Source: Candidatus Deferrimicrobiaceae bacterium (GTDB taxonomy: Bacteria; Desulfobacterota; Deferrimicrobia; Deferrimicrobiales; Deferrimicrobiaceae). Taken from it: a stretch of DNA of 64,000 bases. The notes under the pieces are model-generated. The model did no database searches and was not told the origin of the DNA. It was given only the letters and a program-made list of their open reading frames with translations. This document shows, in pieces, positions 1 through 10,470 of the stretch. Positions within the stretch are counted from its first letter, which is position 1; every line of letters begins with the position of its first letter. The DNA lies in the NCBI GenBank assembly GCA_036504035.1, contig DASXVV010000012.1, positions 80,882 through 144,881 on the forward strand, in the 5' to 3' direction. A program made the translations under genes and the position numbers.

Positions 1-1361
1 GCCTGACCGGGTTCTATCGGGCCCGCGGGTACGTCACCAATACGTTCGATTACGGGGCGGGAACGATCCTTCCGTCCGCCAGCACGGTGCCTGAAACCTC
101 TACCGCTGCTCCGACAGCCAAGTCAAAGTCCTACGTCGATCAGCGCTTCCGCCCGAAGTTCACGGCGGGCGACGAGAACGTGAAGGCGGTCGGCTTCTTC
201 GAGATCGATTCCCAGTGGGGCGACAGCAGCGCCACGGTCGGTCGTAACCAGGGTGCGGCCCTCCAGGGCGACTCGATCAACCTCGAGACCAAGAACGTCT
301 ACCTCTGGTTCAAGATTCCCGACACCTCCGTCGACTTCACCGTCGGCCTCCAGAACGTGACCGATTCCTATGCGGGCGTCTTCATGGGCGCCGCCGACGC
401 CGCGGGCGTCGTCTCCAACTTCAAGCTCGAGCCGGTCACCTTCCGCCTGGGCTACCTTATTCCCTTCCAGCCGGCGCGCGACAAGTCGACCTCGACCACC
501 TTCTACATGGCCGAGGCCAAGTTCGCCCCGACGCAGGATGTGAAGGTCGGCGCCAACATGTACTTCGTCCGGGACGGCGGGCAGTCGTACAACCCCGGCG
601 CCATCGCCTTCGGGACTCCCGGCGTTTCGCTCTTTGACAACGCGGTAATCCCCGGCGGCACGACCAAGATCTACATGCCCGGTGTCGACTTCGCGGTCAA
701 CGCCGGCGTGGCCAAGGTCTCCGGCTTCGTCTTCGGCCAGTTCGGCGATCGGACCTACTTCAGCGGCGCGGCCAAGACCAAGATCAGCGCCTACGCGGGC
801 GACCTCCGCGCCGACCTGAATGCCGGTCCGGCCAAGGTGTTCGTCGAAGGCCTCTACGTCAGCGGAACCAACTACGATCGGGGCAACGACAAGTTCAAGG
901 GCGTTGTCACGATGGACGACTTCAAGTTCAACTCCGGTTCCTCGACCTACGCCCGCACCGACATGGTCTTCCTGTTCCCGGCTGTCGACTCCATCAACAC
1001 CGGATCGGGCTTGGCCTATGACGCCAACAACCTTGGCCTCGGAGTCATCCACCTTGCGGCCGGGGCCACGATGGACGTCATGCCGAAGACCACCGCCAAG
1101 CTCGGCGTGGGCTACCTCGCCGCCGCCAAGAAGCTTTCCGGCAACAGCAACGCCGCATACTTCAACTTCCGCAACAAGTCCGACATGGGCACGGAAGTCA
1201 ACGCCACCCTCAATTACAACGTGACCAAGGGCCTCGACACCGCGCTGACCGGCGCCTACGTGTTCCTCGGCAGCGCCTACGACAAGTCCAAGGACGGCTC
1301 GGCTGCGATGGACCCGAAGAACCCTTACGCCGTCATCGCGAAGGCCAACTACGCGTTCTAG
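1..1361 (+). CDS. Outer-membrane porin, 5' truncated by window edge
   Basis: The reading frame is open from the left edge (first full codon at base 3) to a TAG at 1359-1361, so the start codon and signal peptide lie outside the window. About 452 residues are visible. The protein has alternating polar and aromatic stretches with many Gly, Asn and Asp turns and ends in the residues ANYAF; a terminal Phe is the usual signal for BAM-assisted insertion of outer-membrane barrels. No heme motif or catalytic motif is seen. It resembles the general porins of Geobacter-type bacteria. A GTG at 87 is an internal codon and not a credible start, because the frame upstream of it also reads like porin (LTGFYRARGY). 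A strong terminator follows directly. Confidence 0.8.
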   Translation, partial: LTGFYRARGYVTNTFDYGAGTILPSASTVPETSTAAPTAKSKSYVDQRFRPKFTAGDENVKAVGFFEIDSQWGDSSATVGRNQGAALQGDSINLETKNVYLWFKIPDTSVDFTVGLQNVTDSYAGVFMGAADAAGVVSNFKLEPVTFRLGYLIPFQPARDKSTSTTFYMAEAKFAPTQDVKVGANMYFVRDGGQSYNPGAIAFGTPGVSLFDNAVIPGGTTKIYMPGVDFAVNAGVAKVSGFVFGQFGDRTYFSGAAKTKISAYAGDLRADLNAGPAKVFVEGLYVSGTNYDRGNDKFKGVVTMDDFKFNSGSSTYARTDMVFLFPAVDSINTGSGLAYDANNLGLGVIHLAAGATMDVMPKTTAKLGVGYLAAAKKLSGNSNAAYFNFRNKSDMGTEVNATLNYNVTKGLDTALTGAYVFLGSAYDKSKDGSAAMDPKNPYAVIAKANYAF

Positions 1362-1391
1362 CTCTTCCGATCGGCAATTCCGCTTCACCCG

Positions 1392-1424
1392 ACCCCCGGG
1401 GGATCGCTCCCCCGGGGGTTTTTT
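1392..1424 (+). terminator. Rho-independent terminator after the porin
   Basis: A 12-bp GC-rich inverted repeat (arms 1392-1403 and 1408-1419, loop TCGC) is followed by a run of six T. It lies 30 bases after the porin stop codon and should end the porin transcript. Confidence 0.9.
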
Positions 1425-1755
1425 GTTTGCTGCGGCAGTCAAGAAGTTGCTCCTGATGACGCTGGCCGGGAAGGGATTCCTGGCGGAATCCAAGGACGGG
1501 GCATGCACCATCAACATAAACTGCTTCCTCTTCGGCATGGGCGAGAAGGGGACCAAGCTCCAGGTGGCCGCCACGGAGGAGATCTCCGAGACCTCCTCCC
1601 ACATCAAGTATTTCTGGCTGCTGTTCATCCCCATCCCCTATGGCAGCTACAACACGACGGCCATCACCTCGACCGAGACGATCAACGACAAGCTCTTCTA
1701 CGCCTCCTTCTTCAAGGAGGTCCAGGCCAACCTCTCCGACGCCGCGTTGAAATAA
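1423..1755 (+). CDS. Small hypothetical protein, start uncertain
   Basis: I do not recognise this 99-110 residue protein. The frame is convincingly coding: nearly every codon ends in C or G, as in neighbouring genes. The start is unclear. The longest form begins with a TTG inside the T-tract of the porin terminator; the first ATG is at 1456. The N-terminus of the long form (VKKLLLMTLAGKGFLA) looks like a signal-peptide core that lacks a proper initiator Met. The rest holds the segment YFWLLFIPIPYGSY and no known motif. It could be a decayed lipoprotein gene or a real gene read from a weak start. The terminator directly upstream means it needs read-through or an unseen promoter. Confidence 0.45.
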   Translation: MFAAAVKKLLLMTLAGKGFLAESKDGACTININCFLFGMGEKGTKLQVAATEEISETSSHIKYFWLLFIPIPYGSYNTTAITSTETINDKLFYASFFKEVQANLSDAALK

Positions 1756-1799
1756 AACCATCCCCACTCCCTCCCCCTCTCGGAACCAAGGGGCACGCG

Positions 1800-1965
1800 G
1801 TATCCGCCCCGACACGCGGGTGACCGACGCTTCCGTAGTGGAAGGGGATGGGGGTCTGAACGCAGTGCCGATGGATAGAAGTGTTGCGGCTGCCTACGGA
1901 GTGAACGGCCCCCGCCCCGGAACGAAGGATATCGCGGGCATCCGCTCTTCGCGGGGCCGCAACTG
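1800..1965. ncRNA. Candidate structured RNA, 6S-like architecture
   Basis: The non-coding gap before ffh folds by hand into one long rod (plus-strand reading). An outer helix pairs 1806-1811 with 1952-1957. A second helix pairs 1816-1822 with 1939-1945. A large bubble of about 20 bases per side follows (1823-1843 and 1919-1938). A GC-rich inner helix then pairs 1844-1856 with 1907-1918, with a small apical pairing of 1862-1865 with 1890-1893. A rod with a large central bubble is the hallmark of 6S RNA, which mimics an open promoter and binds RNA polymerase. I cannot confirm 6S sequence signatures or the strand. The SRP RNA tip motif is absent, so it is not the RNA partner of Ffh. A 67-codon open frame here (1820-2023) does not look coding. 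Confidence 0.4.
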
Positions 1966-2033
1966 TTGGATTGACGCGGGAGCGGAGATTCCGGTAAGAT
2001 ACGCGTTTCGTCAACGACGGTGAAGGTGTGTCC

Positions 2034-3371
<1,338 letters not shown>

Positions 3372-3419
3372 CTTTTGTGATAGATTGGAAAACTCTCAAA
3401 TGAACCAGGAGGTTGTTTC

Positions 3420-3713
3420 ATGTCCGTCAAGATCCGTCTGACCCGTACGGGGCGCACCAAGTCCCCTTCCTACCGTGTTATCGTTGCCGACTCCCGCTCG
3501 CCGCGCGACGGCAGGTTCATCGAGCGGCTCGGCACCTACACCCCCCAGGATAACCCTGCCGGGTTCCTCATCGACGAGGCGGCGACCCTCAAGTGGCTGA
3601 ACGAAGGCGCGCAGCCCACCGAGACCGTCAAGTCCTTGATGCAGAAGGCCGGCATCTGGAAGAAATACATCGACGCCAAGCTGGCGACGAAGGCGGCGGC
3701 AAAGTCGGCCTGA
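3420..3713 (+). CDS. rpsP: 30S ribosomal protein S16
   Basis: This 97-residue protein has the typical S16 start ([19 protein letters not shown]) and the conserved [12 protein letters not shown] segment. S16 is a primary binder in assembly of the 30S body. A strong AGGAGG ribosome site lies just upstream of the ATG. The small KH-domain RNA chaperone gene (khpA) that often sits between rpsP and rimM is absent here; only 19 bases separate the two genes. Confidence 0.97.
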   Translation: MSVKIRLTRTGRTKSPSYRVIVADSRSPRDGRFIERLGTYTPQDNPAGFLIDEAATLKWLNEGAQPTETVKSLMQKAGIWKKYIDAKLATKAAAKSA

Positions 3714-3732
3714 TTCCCGCCCGCGTGACGCC

Positions 3733-4269
3733 GTGACCGATGCTTTGATCGCCGTCGGGCGCGTCGTCGGGCTGCATGGCGTCTCGGGCAAGTTGAAGGT
3801 CAACCTGTTTTCCGGCGACCCGTCCGGGATGCGGCAGGTGAAGAACGTCCGGTTGTCCGCCCCCGCCACCGAAGGGGCTGCCCGGCGTCAACAAACGTTC
3901 GAAGTGATTTCGGCGCAGCGCGTTCGCGGCTGCGCCGTTTTTCATTTGAAAGGCATCGATTCCGTCGAGGCGGCGCAAAGCTGGATGGGAGCCGAGGCGG
4001 CCGTTCCGCGCGACGAGCTGCCCGAGCCCGACGCGGGGGAATACTACGTCAACGACCTCATCGGATGCGAAATGGTGGGCGAGGACGGCGGCGTCATCGG
4101 CAAGGTGGCCGACGTGATGCCGGGTCCTGCGCACGACTGGCTGCAGGTGCGGCGCACGGACGGCGGCGAAGCGTTCCTTCCGCTGATCGAGGCGTTCGTC
4201 CGGGAGGTCGACATCCCGAGTCGGCGCATCCGGGTGTCGCCGCCCGAGGGGTGGATCGATGCGGTTTGA
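3733..4269 (+). CDS. rimM: 16S rRNA processing protein RimM
   Basis: RimM assists maturation of the 30S head and binds S19. The 178-residue protein has the N-terminal RimM barrel ([18 protein letters not shown]) and a C-terminal PRC-barrel ([12 protein letters not shown] through DWLQVRR and [11 protein letters not shown]). The start is a GTG at 3733, in frame with the conserved N-terminus. The gene overlaps trmD by 11 bases, which suggests coupled translation within the rpsP-rimM-trmD operon. Confidence 0.95.
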   Translation: MTDALIAVGRVVGLHGVSGKLKVNLFSGDPSGMRQVKNVRLSAPATEGAARRQQTFEVISAQRVRGCAVFHLKGIDSVEAAQSWMGAEAAVPRDELPEPDAGEYYVNDLIGCEMVGEDGGVIGKVADVMPGPAHDWLQVRRTDGGEAFLPLIEAFVREVDIPSRRIRVSPPEGWIDAV

Positions 4270-4948
4270 CGTCCTGACGCTTTTCCCCGCCATCTTTTCG
4301 GGGCCGCTCGACTGCAGCATCCTCGGGAAGGCGCGCGAGCGGGGGCAGCTGACCGTCGATCTCCACGACATCCGCGAATTCGCCGAGGGGAAGCACCGGG
4401 TGACCGACGAGCCGCCCTACGGGGGCGGCGGCGGGATGGTGATGAAGCCCGAGCCGATCTTCGCGGCCGTCGAGTCGGTCCGCGAGCGGTTCGGCGCCGG
4501 CAAGGTCGTGCTGATGTCCCCGTCGGGCGAACGGCTGTCGCCCGCCCTCGCGAATCGGCTGGCCGAAGAGGAAAGCCACCTCATCCTGATTTGCGGCCGC
4601 TACGAGGGGGTCGACCAGCGAGTGGCCGACCACCTGGCCGACATGGAGATCTCGATCGGCGATTTCGTGCTGACGGGCGGCGAACTTCCCGCGCTGGTGC
4701 TGATCGACGCGGTGACCCGCTTCCTGCCCGGGGTGCTGGGCGATCCCGGGGCGGCGCTGAACGACTCCTTTTCCGACGGCCTGCTCGAGGCGCCGCACTA
4801 CACTCGCCCTCCCGTTTTCCGGGGGCATGCGGTTCCCGAGGTGCTGCTTTCCGGCAACCACCAGGCGATCCGGAAATGGCGCGCGGAAGAGAGCGCCCGC
4901 CGCACGGCGCTGAAACGCCCCGACCTGACCTCGCTCCACCATCGCTGA
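4259..4948 (+). CDS. trmD: tRNA (guanine37-N1)-methyltransferase TrmD
   Basis: TrmD methylates G37 of tRNAs that have G36, using SAM, and prevents +1 frameshifting. The 229-residue protein starts [10 protein letters not shown] and contains the SPOUT trefoil-knot segment ([11 protein letters not shown], then [13 protein letters not shown]) and the [10 protein letters not shown] loop, all typical. The ATG lies inside the end of rimM. In most relatives rplS follows directly; here it is 8.3 kb away. Confidence 0.97.
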   Translation: MRFDVLTLFPAIFSGPLDCSILGKARERGQLTVDLHDIREFAEGKHRVTDEPPYGGGGGMVMKPEPIFAAVESVRERFGAGKVVLMSPSGERLSPALANRLAEEESHLILICGRYEGVDQRVADHLADMEISIGDFVLTGGELPALVLIDAVTRFLPGVLGDPGAALNDSFSDGLLEAPHYTRPPVFRGHAVPEVLLSGNHQAIRKWRAEESARRTALKRPDLTSLHHR

Positions 4949-5019
4949 ACCTTTTCCTCCATTCTGCATCCAAGACGTCGTGAAGCAGGCCGTGCCATCC
5001 GAATCCGGCGGAGGTCGGA

Positions 5020-6552
5020 ATGTCCGGCAAAAAGTCGTCGCTTCTCCTGGTCTTCCTCGGGGCGCTCGTCGTCAAGTGCGTCTTGGGCTACGTCGTCCCG
5101 CTGACTACCGACGAAGCGTACTATCGGATGTTCGGGAAGGTCGTCGCCGCCGGGTATTACGACCATCCGCCGATGATCGGGTGGGTGATGTCGCTCGCCT
5201 TGATGCTCGGCGACGGACCGCTGGCGGTCCGTCTTCCCGCGATCCTGATGTCGAGCGCGGTCGGCGCCATGATCTACCTGCTCCTGCGCGGCCGCGACGA
5301 AGAGCGCGCATGCCTGGTGACGATCTTCTATCTGCTTTCCCCCCTGAACGTCCTTTTCGTGATCGTGACGACCGACACGCCGCTGTTCTTTTTCTCGTTC
5401 CTGTCCGCATTCCTGTTCTACCGGGCGCTGACGCGGGGCACCCTCCAAGATTACCTGCTGTCCGGGCTCGCGCTCGGCGGCGCATTCCTGTCGAAGTACA
5501 TCGCCGTCCTTCTCGGCTTCGGATACCTGGCCTACTGGTGCCTGGCGCGGAAGGACCGCCCCAGCTTGCCCGGGATGCTGATGATGGGAGTCGGACTGCT
5601 GCCCGCGGTCGCCCAGAACCTCTGGTGGAACCACGCGCACGACTGGAACAACCTGGTCTTCAATCTGTTCAACCGCAACGGGGATGCCCATTTCGGCGCG
5701 AAGACCATCGGCACACATCTGCTGATCCAGGTTTACTTGATGACACCGCCCGTTGTGTCCGTGTTCCTTCGGCAGGGAGGGCGCTGGGCGCGCCGGGTGC
5801 GGGAAGACCGGCTGGCGCTCTTCGGGGTGCTCTACCTGTCGGCCATGGCGGTATTTCTGGGCGTATCGACCGCGCAAAGCGTCGGCCTCCACTGGGCGCT
5901 CGCCTTCTACCCGTTCCTGTTTGTGCTGCTCTTCCTGCTTCCGGAGAAGGAGGAGCTCTCCCGCATGTCGAAACGGGTGGCGCTATTCACCGCATTGCAC
6001 CTGGTTATCCTGGCGGTGGCATTGGCGATCCCCCTGCAGGCGTGGGAAAAAGCGCCCTTCTACCAGGACATGGTGTTCCTCCTGCGCACGGACGAACTCG
6101 GGAAGCGGCTGGCTCCGCTCGAACGGGATTACCGGCTGGCAAGCACCAGCTACGGAGTTGCGAATATCCTCGGGAGCCACATGAAGTGTTACGTGTTCGT
6201 TTTCGGACCGGGGTCGATCCACGGGCGGCAGGATGATCTCTGGATGGACTTCCGGGCGATCAACCACGGAAACGTCCTGGTCGTGTGCAAGGGGCCGCAG
6301 AAGCGGGAGGACTATCTCCCGTATTTCGATTCGGTTGCCCTGGCGGATGTCTCGGTGGAAGGGGCGATGTTCCACCTCGTGATGGGCCGGGGGTTTCGCT
6401 ACGATCGGTACCGGGACGTCGTCCTCAGGCAGGTCCTTGACCGGTACTACGCAGTCCCCGGATGGCTTCCCCGGGGGAGGGCGGACTTCGCGAACCGATA
6501 TTTCGGAAGCGATTCGCCGCCGATTTCCCTTACGCTTCCCGTGGGGGGGTAA
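5020..6552 (+). CDS. Membrane glycosyltransferase, GT39/ArnT-like
   Basis: This 510-residue polytopic membrane protein looks like a lipid-linked-sugar glycosyltransferase of the GT39/GT83 (PMT/ArnT) class. The first loop holds the acidic motif TTDEAYY followed by YYDHPPMIGW, the usual catalytic and substrate-loop signature. About ten hydrophobic helices follow, then a C-terminal soluble part. Such enzymes move a sugar from a polyprenyl carrier to lipid A, protein or another acceptor on the periplasmic side; the acceptor cannot be told here. A GGAGGTCGGA ribosome site precedes the ATG. It ends 16 bases before the convergent acyltransferase gene. It is the first gene of the block that separates trmD from rplS. 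Confidence 0.82.
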   Translation: MSGKKSSLLLVFLGALVVKCVLGYVVPLTTDEAYYRMFGKVVAAGYYDHPPMIGWVMSLALMLGDGPLAVRLPAILMSSAVGAMIYLLLRGRDEERACLVTIFYLLSPLNVLFVIVTTDTPLFFFSFLSAFLFYRALTRGTLQDYLLSGLALGGAFLSKYIAVLLGFGYLAYWCLARKDRPSLPGMLMMGVGLLPAVAQNLWWNHAHDWNNLVFNLFNRNGDAHFGAKTIGTHLLIQVYLMTPPVVSVFLRQGGRWARRVREDRLALFGVLYLSAMAVFLGVSTAQSVGLHWALAFYPFLFVLLFLLPEKEELSRMSKRVALFTALHLVILAVALAIPLQAWEKAPFYQDMVFLLRTDELGKRLAPLERDYRLASTSYGVANILGSHMKCYVFVFGPGSIHGRQDDLWMDFRAINHGNVLVVCKGPQKREDYLPYFDSVALADVSVEGAMFHLVMGRGFRYDRYRDVVLRQVLDRYYAVPGWLPRGRADFANRYFGSDSPPISLTLPVGG

Positions 6553-6568
6553 CCGGAGCCGGTCTCCA

Positions 6569-9178
6569 TCAGGAATTTTGCGTCCTCAAGGCCCGGTAGT
6601 CGGTCTTCCCCGTGCCCAGCAGCGGGATTTTTTCGAGCCGCACAGCTTTCCTCACATGATGGATCGGGCTCAATCCCGCCTCGCGAATCGCGGCGTTGGC
6701 GGTTTCCCGATCGACGTTGCGGGTCGTGTACAGGATCAACTCGGGCTGTTCCTCGCTTCCGTCCGATTCCACCGCGATCTCCGGCTCCGACGCCTCGGCG
6801 CCCTGGAAGCGGGCGACCAGCACTTCCTCGATGGCCGGCAGGCTCACCATCTCGCCCCCGATCTTGACGAACCGTTTCAGGCGCCCGGCGAAGACGAGGC
6901 TGCCATCGGGGTTCCTGCGGACCAGGTCGCCCGTACGGTACCAATCCTTGCCTTCAAACCGTTCGAACGGGGAAGGGCCGTCGTGGAACAGATATCCTCC
7001 GAAGATGCTCTTCCCGCGGACGAGCAGCATCCCCGGCATTCCTTCGGGCGCCCGGCCGCTCCCCTCCGGATCTTTCAGCACCCCCTCGACGCCTGGGAGC
7101 AGCTTTCCGACCGTGCCGGGACGCGGATCCTCGACCCGGTTCACGCTGACGATCGGGCTGCACTCGGTGATCCCGTACCCTTCGAGCACGACGAGATCTG
7201 GCTTGCGGCGTGAAATCGTCTCGTAAAGCGCTTCAGGGCATTTTTCCGCGCCGGTGACGACCAGGCGAAGCGTCGCCAGCTGCGCGTCGCCGGCAGCCTG
7301 GACGATGCCCTTCAAAAACGTGGGGGTTCCCATCAGGATGCTTGCCCGGTAAGCCTCGCACAGCTTCGAGAGTGCCGGCCCTTCCGTGGGGTTCGGGTGG
7401 AAGGCGGCGGGGAGGCCGGAGAGGAGCGGCAGCAGCAGGTTGCCCGTCAGCCCGAAGCTGTGGAAGGGAGGCAGCATGGAAAGGAGCCGATCCTGCGGCG
7501 TGACTTCGACGATGGAAAGGACGTCGCGCAGGTTGGCGAGTAGGTTCCCGTGCGTCAACGGGACGGCCTTGGGCAGGTTTTCGCTGCCGCTGGTGAAAAG
7601 CACGACGGCCGTCGCCGGGATCTTGGCGTGCCGCAGGGAGCGCCAGGAGAGACGGCTCCGAAGGAGTGCCTTGACCTTGGCGCCTTTGCCGATCCGCGGG
7701 GCGAGGCTCTCGACCGTCAGGAACCGGTCCGCCAGGCCGTCGAGCGCGATCCCCTGCTCCCGGAGCTTCCGGAGGAGGGCACCGGCGGTCAGGATGTGCC
7801 GGATCTTCAGCAGGTCGAGCGCGTGCGCCAGGTTGCGCTCGCCCACGGTCCAGTTGAGCATCACCGGCGTCTTGCCCGCAAACAGCGTCGCGAGATAGAG
7901 GACGCCGACGCCGGCGCTGGCCGGGAACATGAGCCCCAGGTAATCGCCCTCGAGCTTCTCGATCTCGGGCTTCAGGGCAAGAATGCCCAGGACGAGGTCG
8001 CGATAGCGCTTCACGCCGGAGGTCTGGTCGGCGAGCACAGGGCAGTCCGGGCCAAGCGCGGCCATGCGCAGGAACACCTCGGGGATCGTGTCGCCCTCGG
8101 GGATGGCCGGGGCGCGGTCGCCGTTGGCGAACCAGCTTCCGGGCACGAGCGAAAGCTCCGGCGGCGCCTCGACCAGCTGACCCGCCGCGGCGAGCAGGGC
8201 ATCGGCGACGGTCTGGAGCGATTCGGGGTCGCGTACCGATTTCCCGAACGCCCCCTCGATGAAGAGCAGCAGCTCGAGCTTCTTGAGACTATCCATGGCG
8301 AGGTCGCGGGAGAGTGACAGGTCGTCTCGGATAGCGTCGACGCCGCACATTTCGCGAAGGGATTCCAGAACCTTCTCCCGGATGTCGGTCGCCACGCCGC
8401 TCGCGTCGCCTGCCGTCCGTGACTTTTCGAGGTCGGGCATCTCCCGGACGCCCCCTTTCTCGAAAGGCGAGTAGGGGACGTAGGTCGCGGGGGGAATGTC
8501 CTGGTTGTAAATCGCTTCGAGCGCCTGGTTGAGCGCGAGCCGCCCCTCGGTGCGCAGGAGGGGGGGCTCGGTCACGGCGATCGTGACGGGGCGGCGGGGG
8601 GCGAAGAAGAGGCCGCCCGCGAGCACGCCCTTGATCCCCCGCGAGACGGCGGCGCCGAAGTCGGGGTATTTCCCGCCGGCGAAGCTGAAGCCGCTGCCCC
8701 ACAAGCCCGTCGTCTTGACGACGAGAAGCCGGGCGTTGGGGACTTCGGCCAGGAGGGTGTCGACCGCGCTTGCGGCGCGAAGCTCTTCCCGTTTGCTCCG
8801 CATGATGCGTCCGGCGGGGTAGATCAGGACATTCCGGCCGCTCTTGAGGTCGGCGGCGCAGGCGCGCAGCCCTGCTTCGACATCGGCCCGGCAGGATTCG
8901 CCGTAGACCGCGGGGTCGGGAATCGTGTGGATGCGCAGCCGTCGCGCGAGTGCCCCGAGCAGGCGCCCCTTCATCTGGTCGCGGTCGGCCAGCGTCGCGG
9001 GTTCCAGCGCTGGGTAAAGGTTGGACAGCACGATCAGCGGGTCGACCAGCGCCGGGTGGTTGGGCAGGATCAGGCAGCCGCGGAACGGCTTTCCTTCCAA
9101 GGCGTCCAGCCCCTCGACCCGGACCCGGTAGCGCAGGGAGAGGATGGCGCGCACGAGCCCAAGCAGCAGGCGATTCAT
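6569..9178 (-). CDS. Acyltransferase-ACP-acyl-ACP synthetase fusion (Aas-like)
   Basis: This 869-residue protein joins three parts. Residues 1-240 are a PlsC-type acyltransferase with the HX4D motif NHPALVDP at 41-46. Residues about 262-330 are an acyl carrier domain with the phosphopantetheine site DSL (Ser297). Residues about 350-869 are an AMP-forming acyl ligase with FTSGSENLPKAV, EGYGITECSP and WYRTGDL. In E. coli, Aas takes up 2-acyl-lysophospholipids delivered by LplT and re-acylates them; that enzyme uses free ACP. Here a carrier is built in, so the ligase may load its own domain and pass the acyl group to the acyltransferase. The start codon overlaps the end of the LplT-like gene (ATGA), consistent with one functional unit. 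Confidence 0.85.
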   Translation of the reverse strand: MNRLLLGLVRAILSLRYRVRVEGLDALEGKPFRGCLILPNHPALVDPLIVLSNLYPALEPATLADRDQMKGRLLGALARRLRIHTIPDPAVYGESCRADVEAGLRACAADLKSGRNVLIYPAGRIMRSKREELRAASAVDTLLAEVPNARLLVVKTTGLWGSGFSFAGGKYPDFGAAVSRGIKGVLAGGLFFAPRRPVTIAVTEPPLLRTEGRLALNQALEAIYNQDIPPATYVPYSPFEKGGVREMPDLEKSRTAGDASGVATDIREKVLESLREMCGVDAIRDDLSLSRDLAMDSLKKLELLLFIEGAFGKSVRDPESLQTVADALLAAAGQLVEAPPELSLVPGSWFANGDRAPAIPEGDTIPEVFLRMAALGPDCPVLADQTSGVKRYRDLVLGILALKPEIEKLEGDYLGLMFPASAGVGVLYLATLFAGKTPVMLNWTVGERNLAHALDLLKIRHILTAGALLRKLREQGIALDGLADRFLTVESLAPRIGKGAKVKALLRSRLSWRSLRHAKIPATAVVLFTSGSENLPKAVPLTHGNLLANLRDVLSIVEVTPQDRLLSMLPPFHSFGLTGNLLLPLLSGLPAAFHPNPTEGPALSKLCEAYRASILMGTPTFLKGIVQAAGDAQLATLRLVVTGAEKCPEALYETISRRKPDLVVLEGYGITECSPIVSVNRVEDPRPGTVGKLLPGVEGVLKDPEGSGRAPEGMPGMLLVRGKSIFGGYLFHDGPSPFERFEGKDWYRTGDLVRRNPDGSLVFAGRLKRFVKIGGEMVSLPAIEEVLVARFQGAEASEPEIAVESDGSEEQPELILYTTRNVDRETANAAIREAGLSPIHHVRKAVRLEKIPLLGTGKTDYRALRTQNS

Positions 9179-10458
9179 CGGGCTTCCCCCTTCCGGAGCG
9201 CCGGGGCGATCAGGAGGGCGAAGAGGATCGCCGAAATCGCCAGGAGCCCGAACGACTGCGTGGGGAGCAGCACCCGGTTGAGGAGGTTGGACAGGCCGCT
9301 GGCGATCGCCATGCCGAGGAACACCGCGAAGTTGGCGCTGGCCCAGACGGCGCCCTTGCGCTCGGGCGCGGGCCGCACCTGGAGGAAGCTCTCGCAAGGG
9401 ATCATGACGAGGCCGCCGCCGGCGCCGACGAGCGCGAGCAGCGGGTAGAGCAGCGGGAGCTGCCAGCCGGCGGGCAGCGAGGGGAGCGAGAATATGCCCC
9501 CGAGGAAGACCGCCATGGCGAGGCCAGCCGGGGCGAGTACCCGGTGCCAGCGTGCCCCTTTCGCGAGGCGTGCCGCGAGCATCCCGCCGAGGCCGATGCC
9601 GATCATCTGGGAAGCGACGAGGAAGCTCGTGTGCTGCTTCGACAGGTGGAACTGGAGCAGCCCCATCGGGTTGATCAGCAGAAGCTGGAGCGCGCCGAGC
9701 GACCAGATGAAGACGTCGGCGCCGATGATCGTGCCGAGCAGCCGGTCGGCGGACGCCCGCCGCAATTCGCGCAACGTATCGATCGGACCCGTCCACGGGA
9801 AGGAACGCGCCGGATCTGCAGCCGGGCGCCGGGGAACGCCGAAGCTGACGGCGAGACCGATGGCGCCGACGGCCATGATGGCGGCGGCGAGCGCCCCGCG
9901 CCCGAAGGCCGCACCCAGGATCGGCGCGCCCGGAAGGTCGAGCACGATCCCCGCCGCCGCCGTGCCTACGAGGATGCCCATGGTGACGAGCAGCCGGAAG
10001 ACGGCATTGACGCGCGTGACGCGCTCTCCGGCGAACAGCTCGGGGATCGACCCGTTGAGCGCGGGGCTGAAAAAGCACGATTGCAGCCCCATCAGCCCGA
10101 CCATGCCCGACATCAGCCAAAGGTTGCCCGTGATCAGGCCGGCCGCGCCCACCGCGGCGCCGAGCAGCTCGGTCGCCTTCGCGATGACGACCACGCTGCG
10201 TTTTTCGAAGCGGTCGGCCGCCCAGCCTGCCGGCGCGGCGAACAGGACGAACGGCAGAAGGAAAGCGAGCGCAGCCCGTCCCTGGAACTCGGTGCGCCCC
10301 GCCCCCACGGCGATCAGCATGACCGCCTGCTTGAAGAAGTTGTCGTTATAGGTGCCGAGAAAATAGGCGCCGCCCATCGCGGCGAAGGCGCCGCGCGGGT
10401 TGGCGGAAGATTGATTGATCGTTGCGTCCATCGGGGAATGATAACGGAAAGCAGTCAT
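9175..10458 (-). CDS. lplT: MFS transporter, LplT-like lysophospholipid flippase
   Basis: This 427-residue major-facilitator protein has about 12 membrane segments. The start region (AAMGGAYFLGTYNDNFFKQA) and the AGWAADRFEKRS loop match LplT-type transporters, which flip lysophospholipids to the cytoplasmic face for repair. It overlaps the Aas-like gene by four bases, the same pairing as lplT-aas in enterics. The chosen ATG at 10458 has an AGGGG site five bases upstream; a second ATG at 10431 is possible. The order here, transporter then enzyme in one transcript, supports a phospholipid remodelling role. Confidence 0.8.
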   Translation of the reverse strand: MTAFRYHSPMDATINQSSANPRGAFAAMGGAYFLGTYNDNFFKQAVMLIAVGAGRTEFQGRAALAFLLPFVLFAAPAGWAADRFEKRSVVVIAKATELLGAAVGAAGLITGNLWLMSGMVGLMGLQSCFFSPALNGSIPELFAGERVTRVNAVFRLLVTMGILVGTAAAGIVLDLPGAPILGAAFGRGALAAAIMAVGAIGLAVSFGVPRRPAADPARSFPWTGPIDTLRELRRASADRLLGTIIGADVFIWSLGALQLLLINPMGLLQFHLSKQHTSFLVASQMIGIGLGGMLAARLAKGARWHRVLAPAGLAMAVFLGGIFSLPSLPAGWQLPLLYPLLALVGAGGGLVMIPCESFLQVRPAPERKGAVWASANFAVFLGMAIASGLSNLLNRVLLPTQSFGLLAISAILFALLIAPALRKGEAR

Positions 10459-10470
10459 GTTCGCCCCTGC

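Noticed and set aside
123..1634. Long antisense open frame (503 codons) opposite the porin
   Set aside because: High-GC shadow of the porin; no family resemblance, and sense-strand codon bias is clear.
1820..2023. 67-codon open frame before ffh
   Set aside because: No coding bias or ribosome site and it lies on the predicted RNA helix region.
1756..2033. SRP RNA (ffs) beside ffh
   Set aside because: The conserved GGAAGGAAGCAG-type tip sequence is absent.
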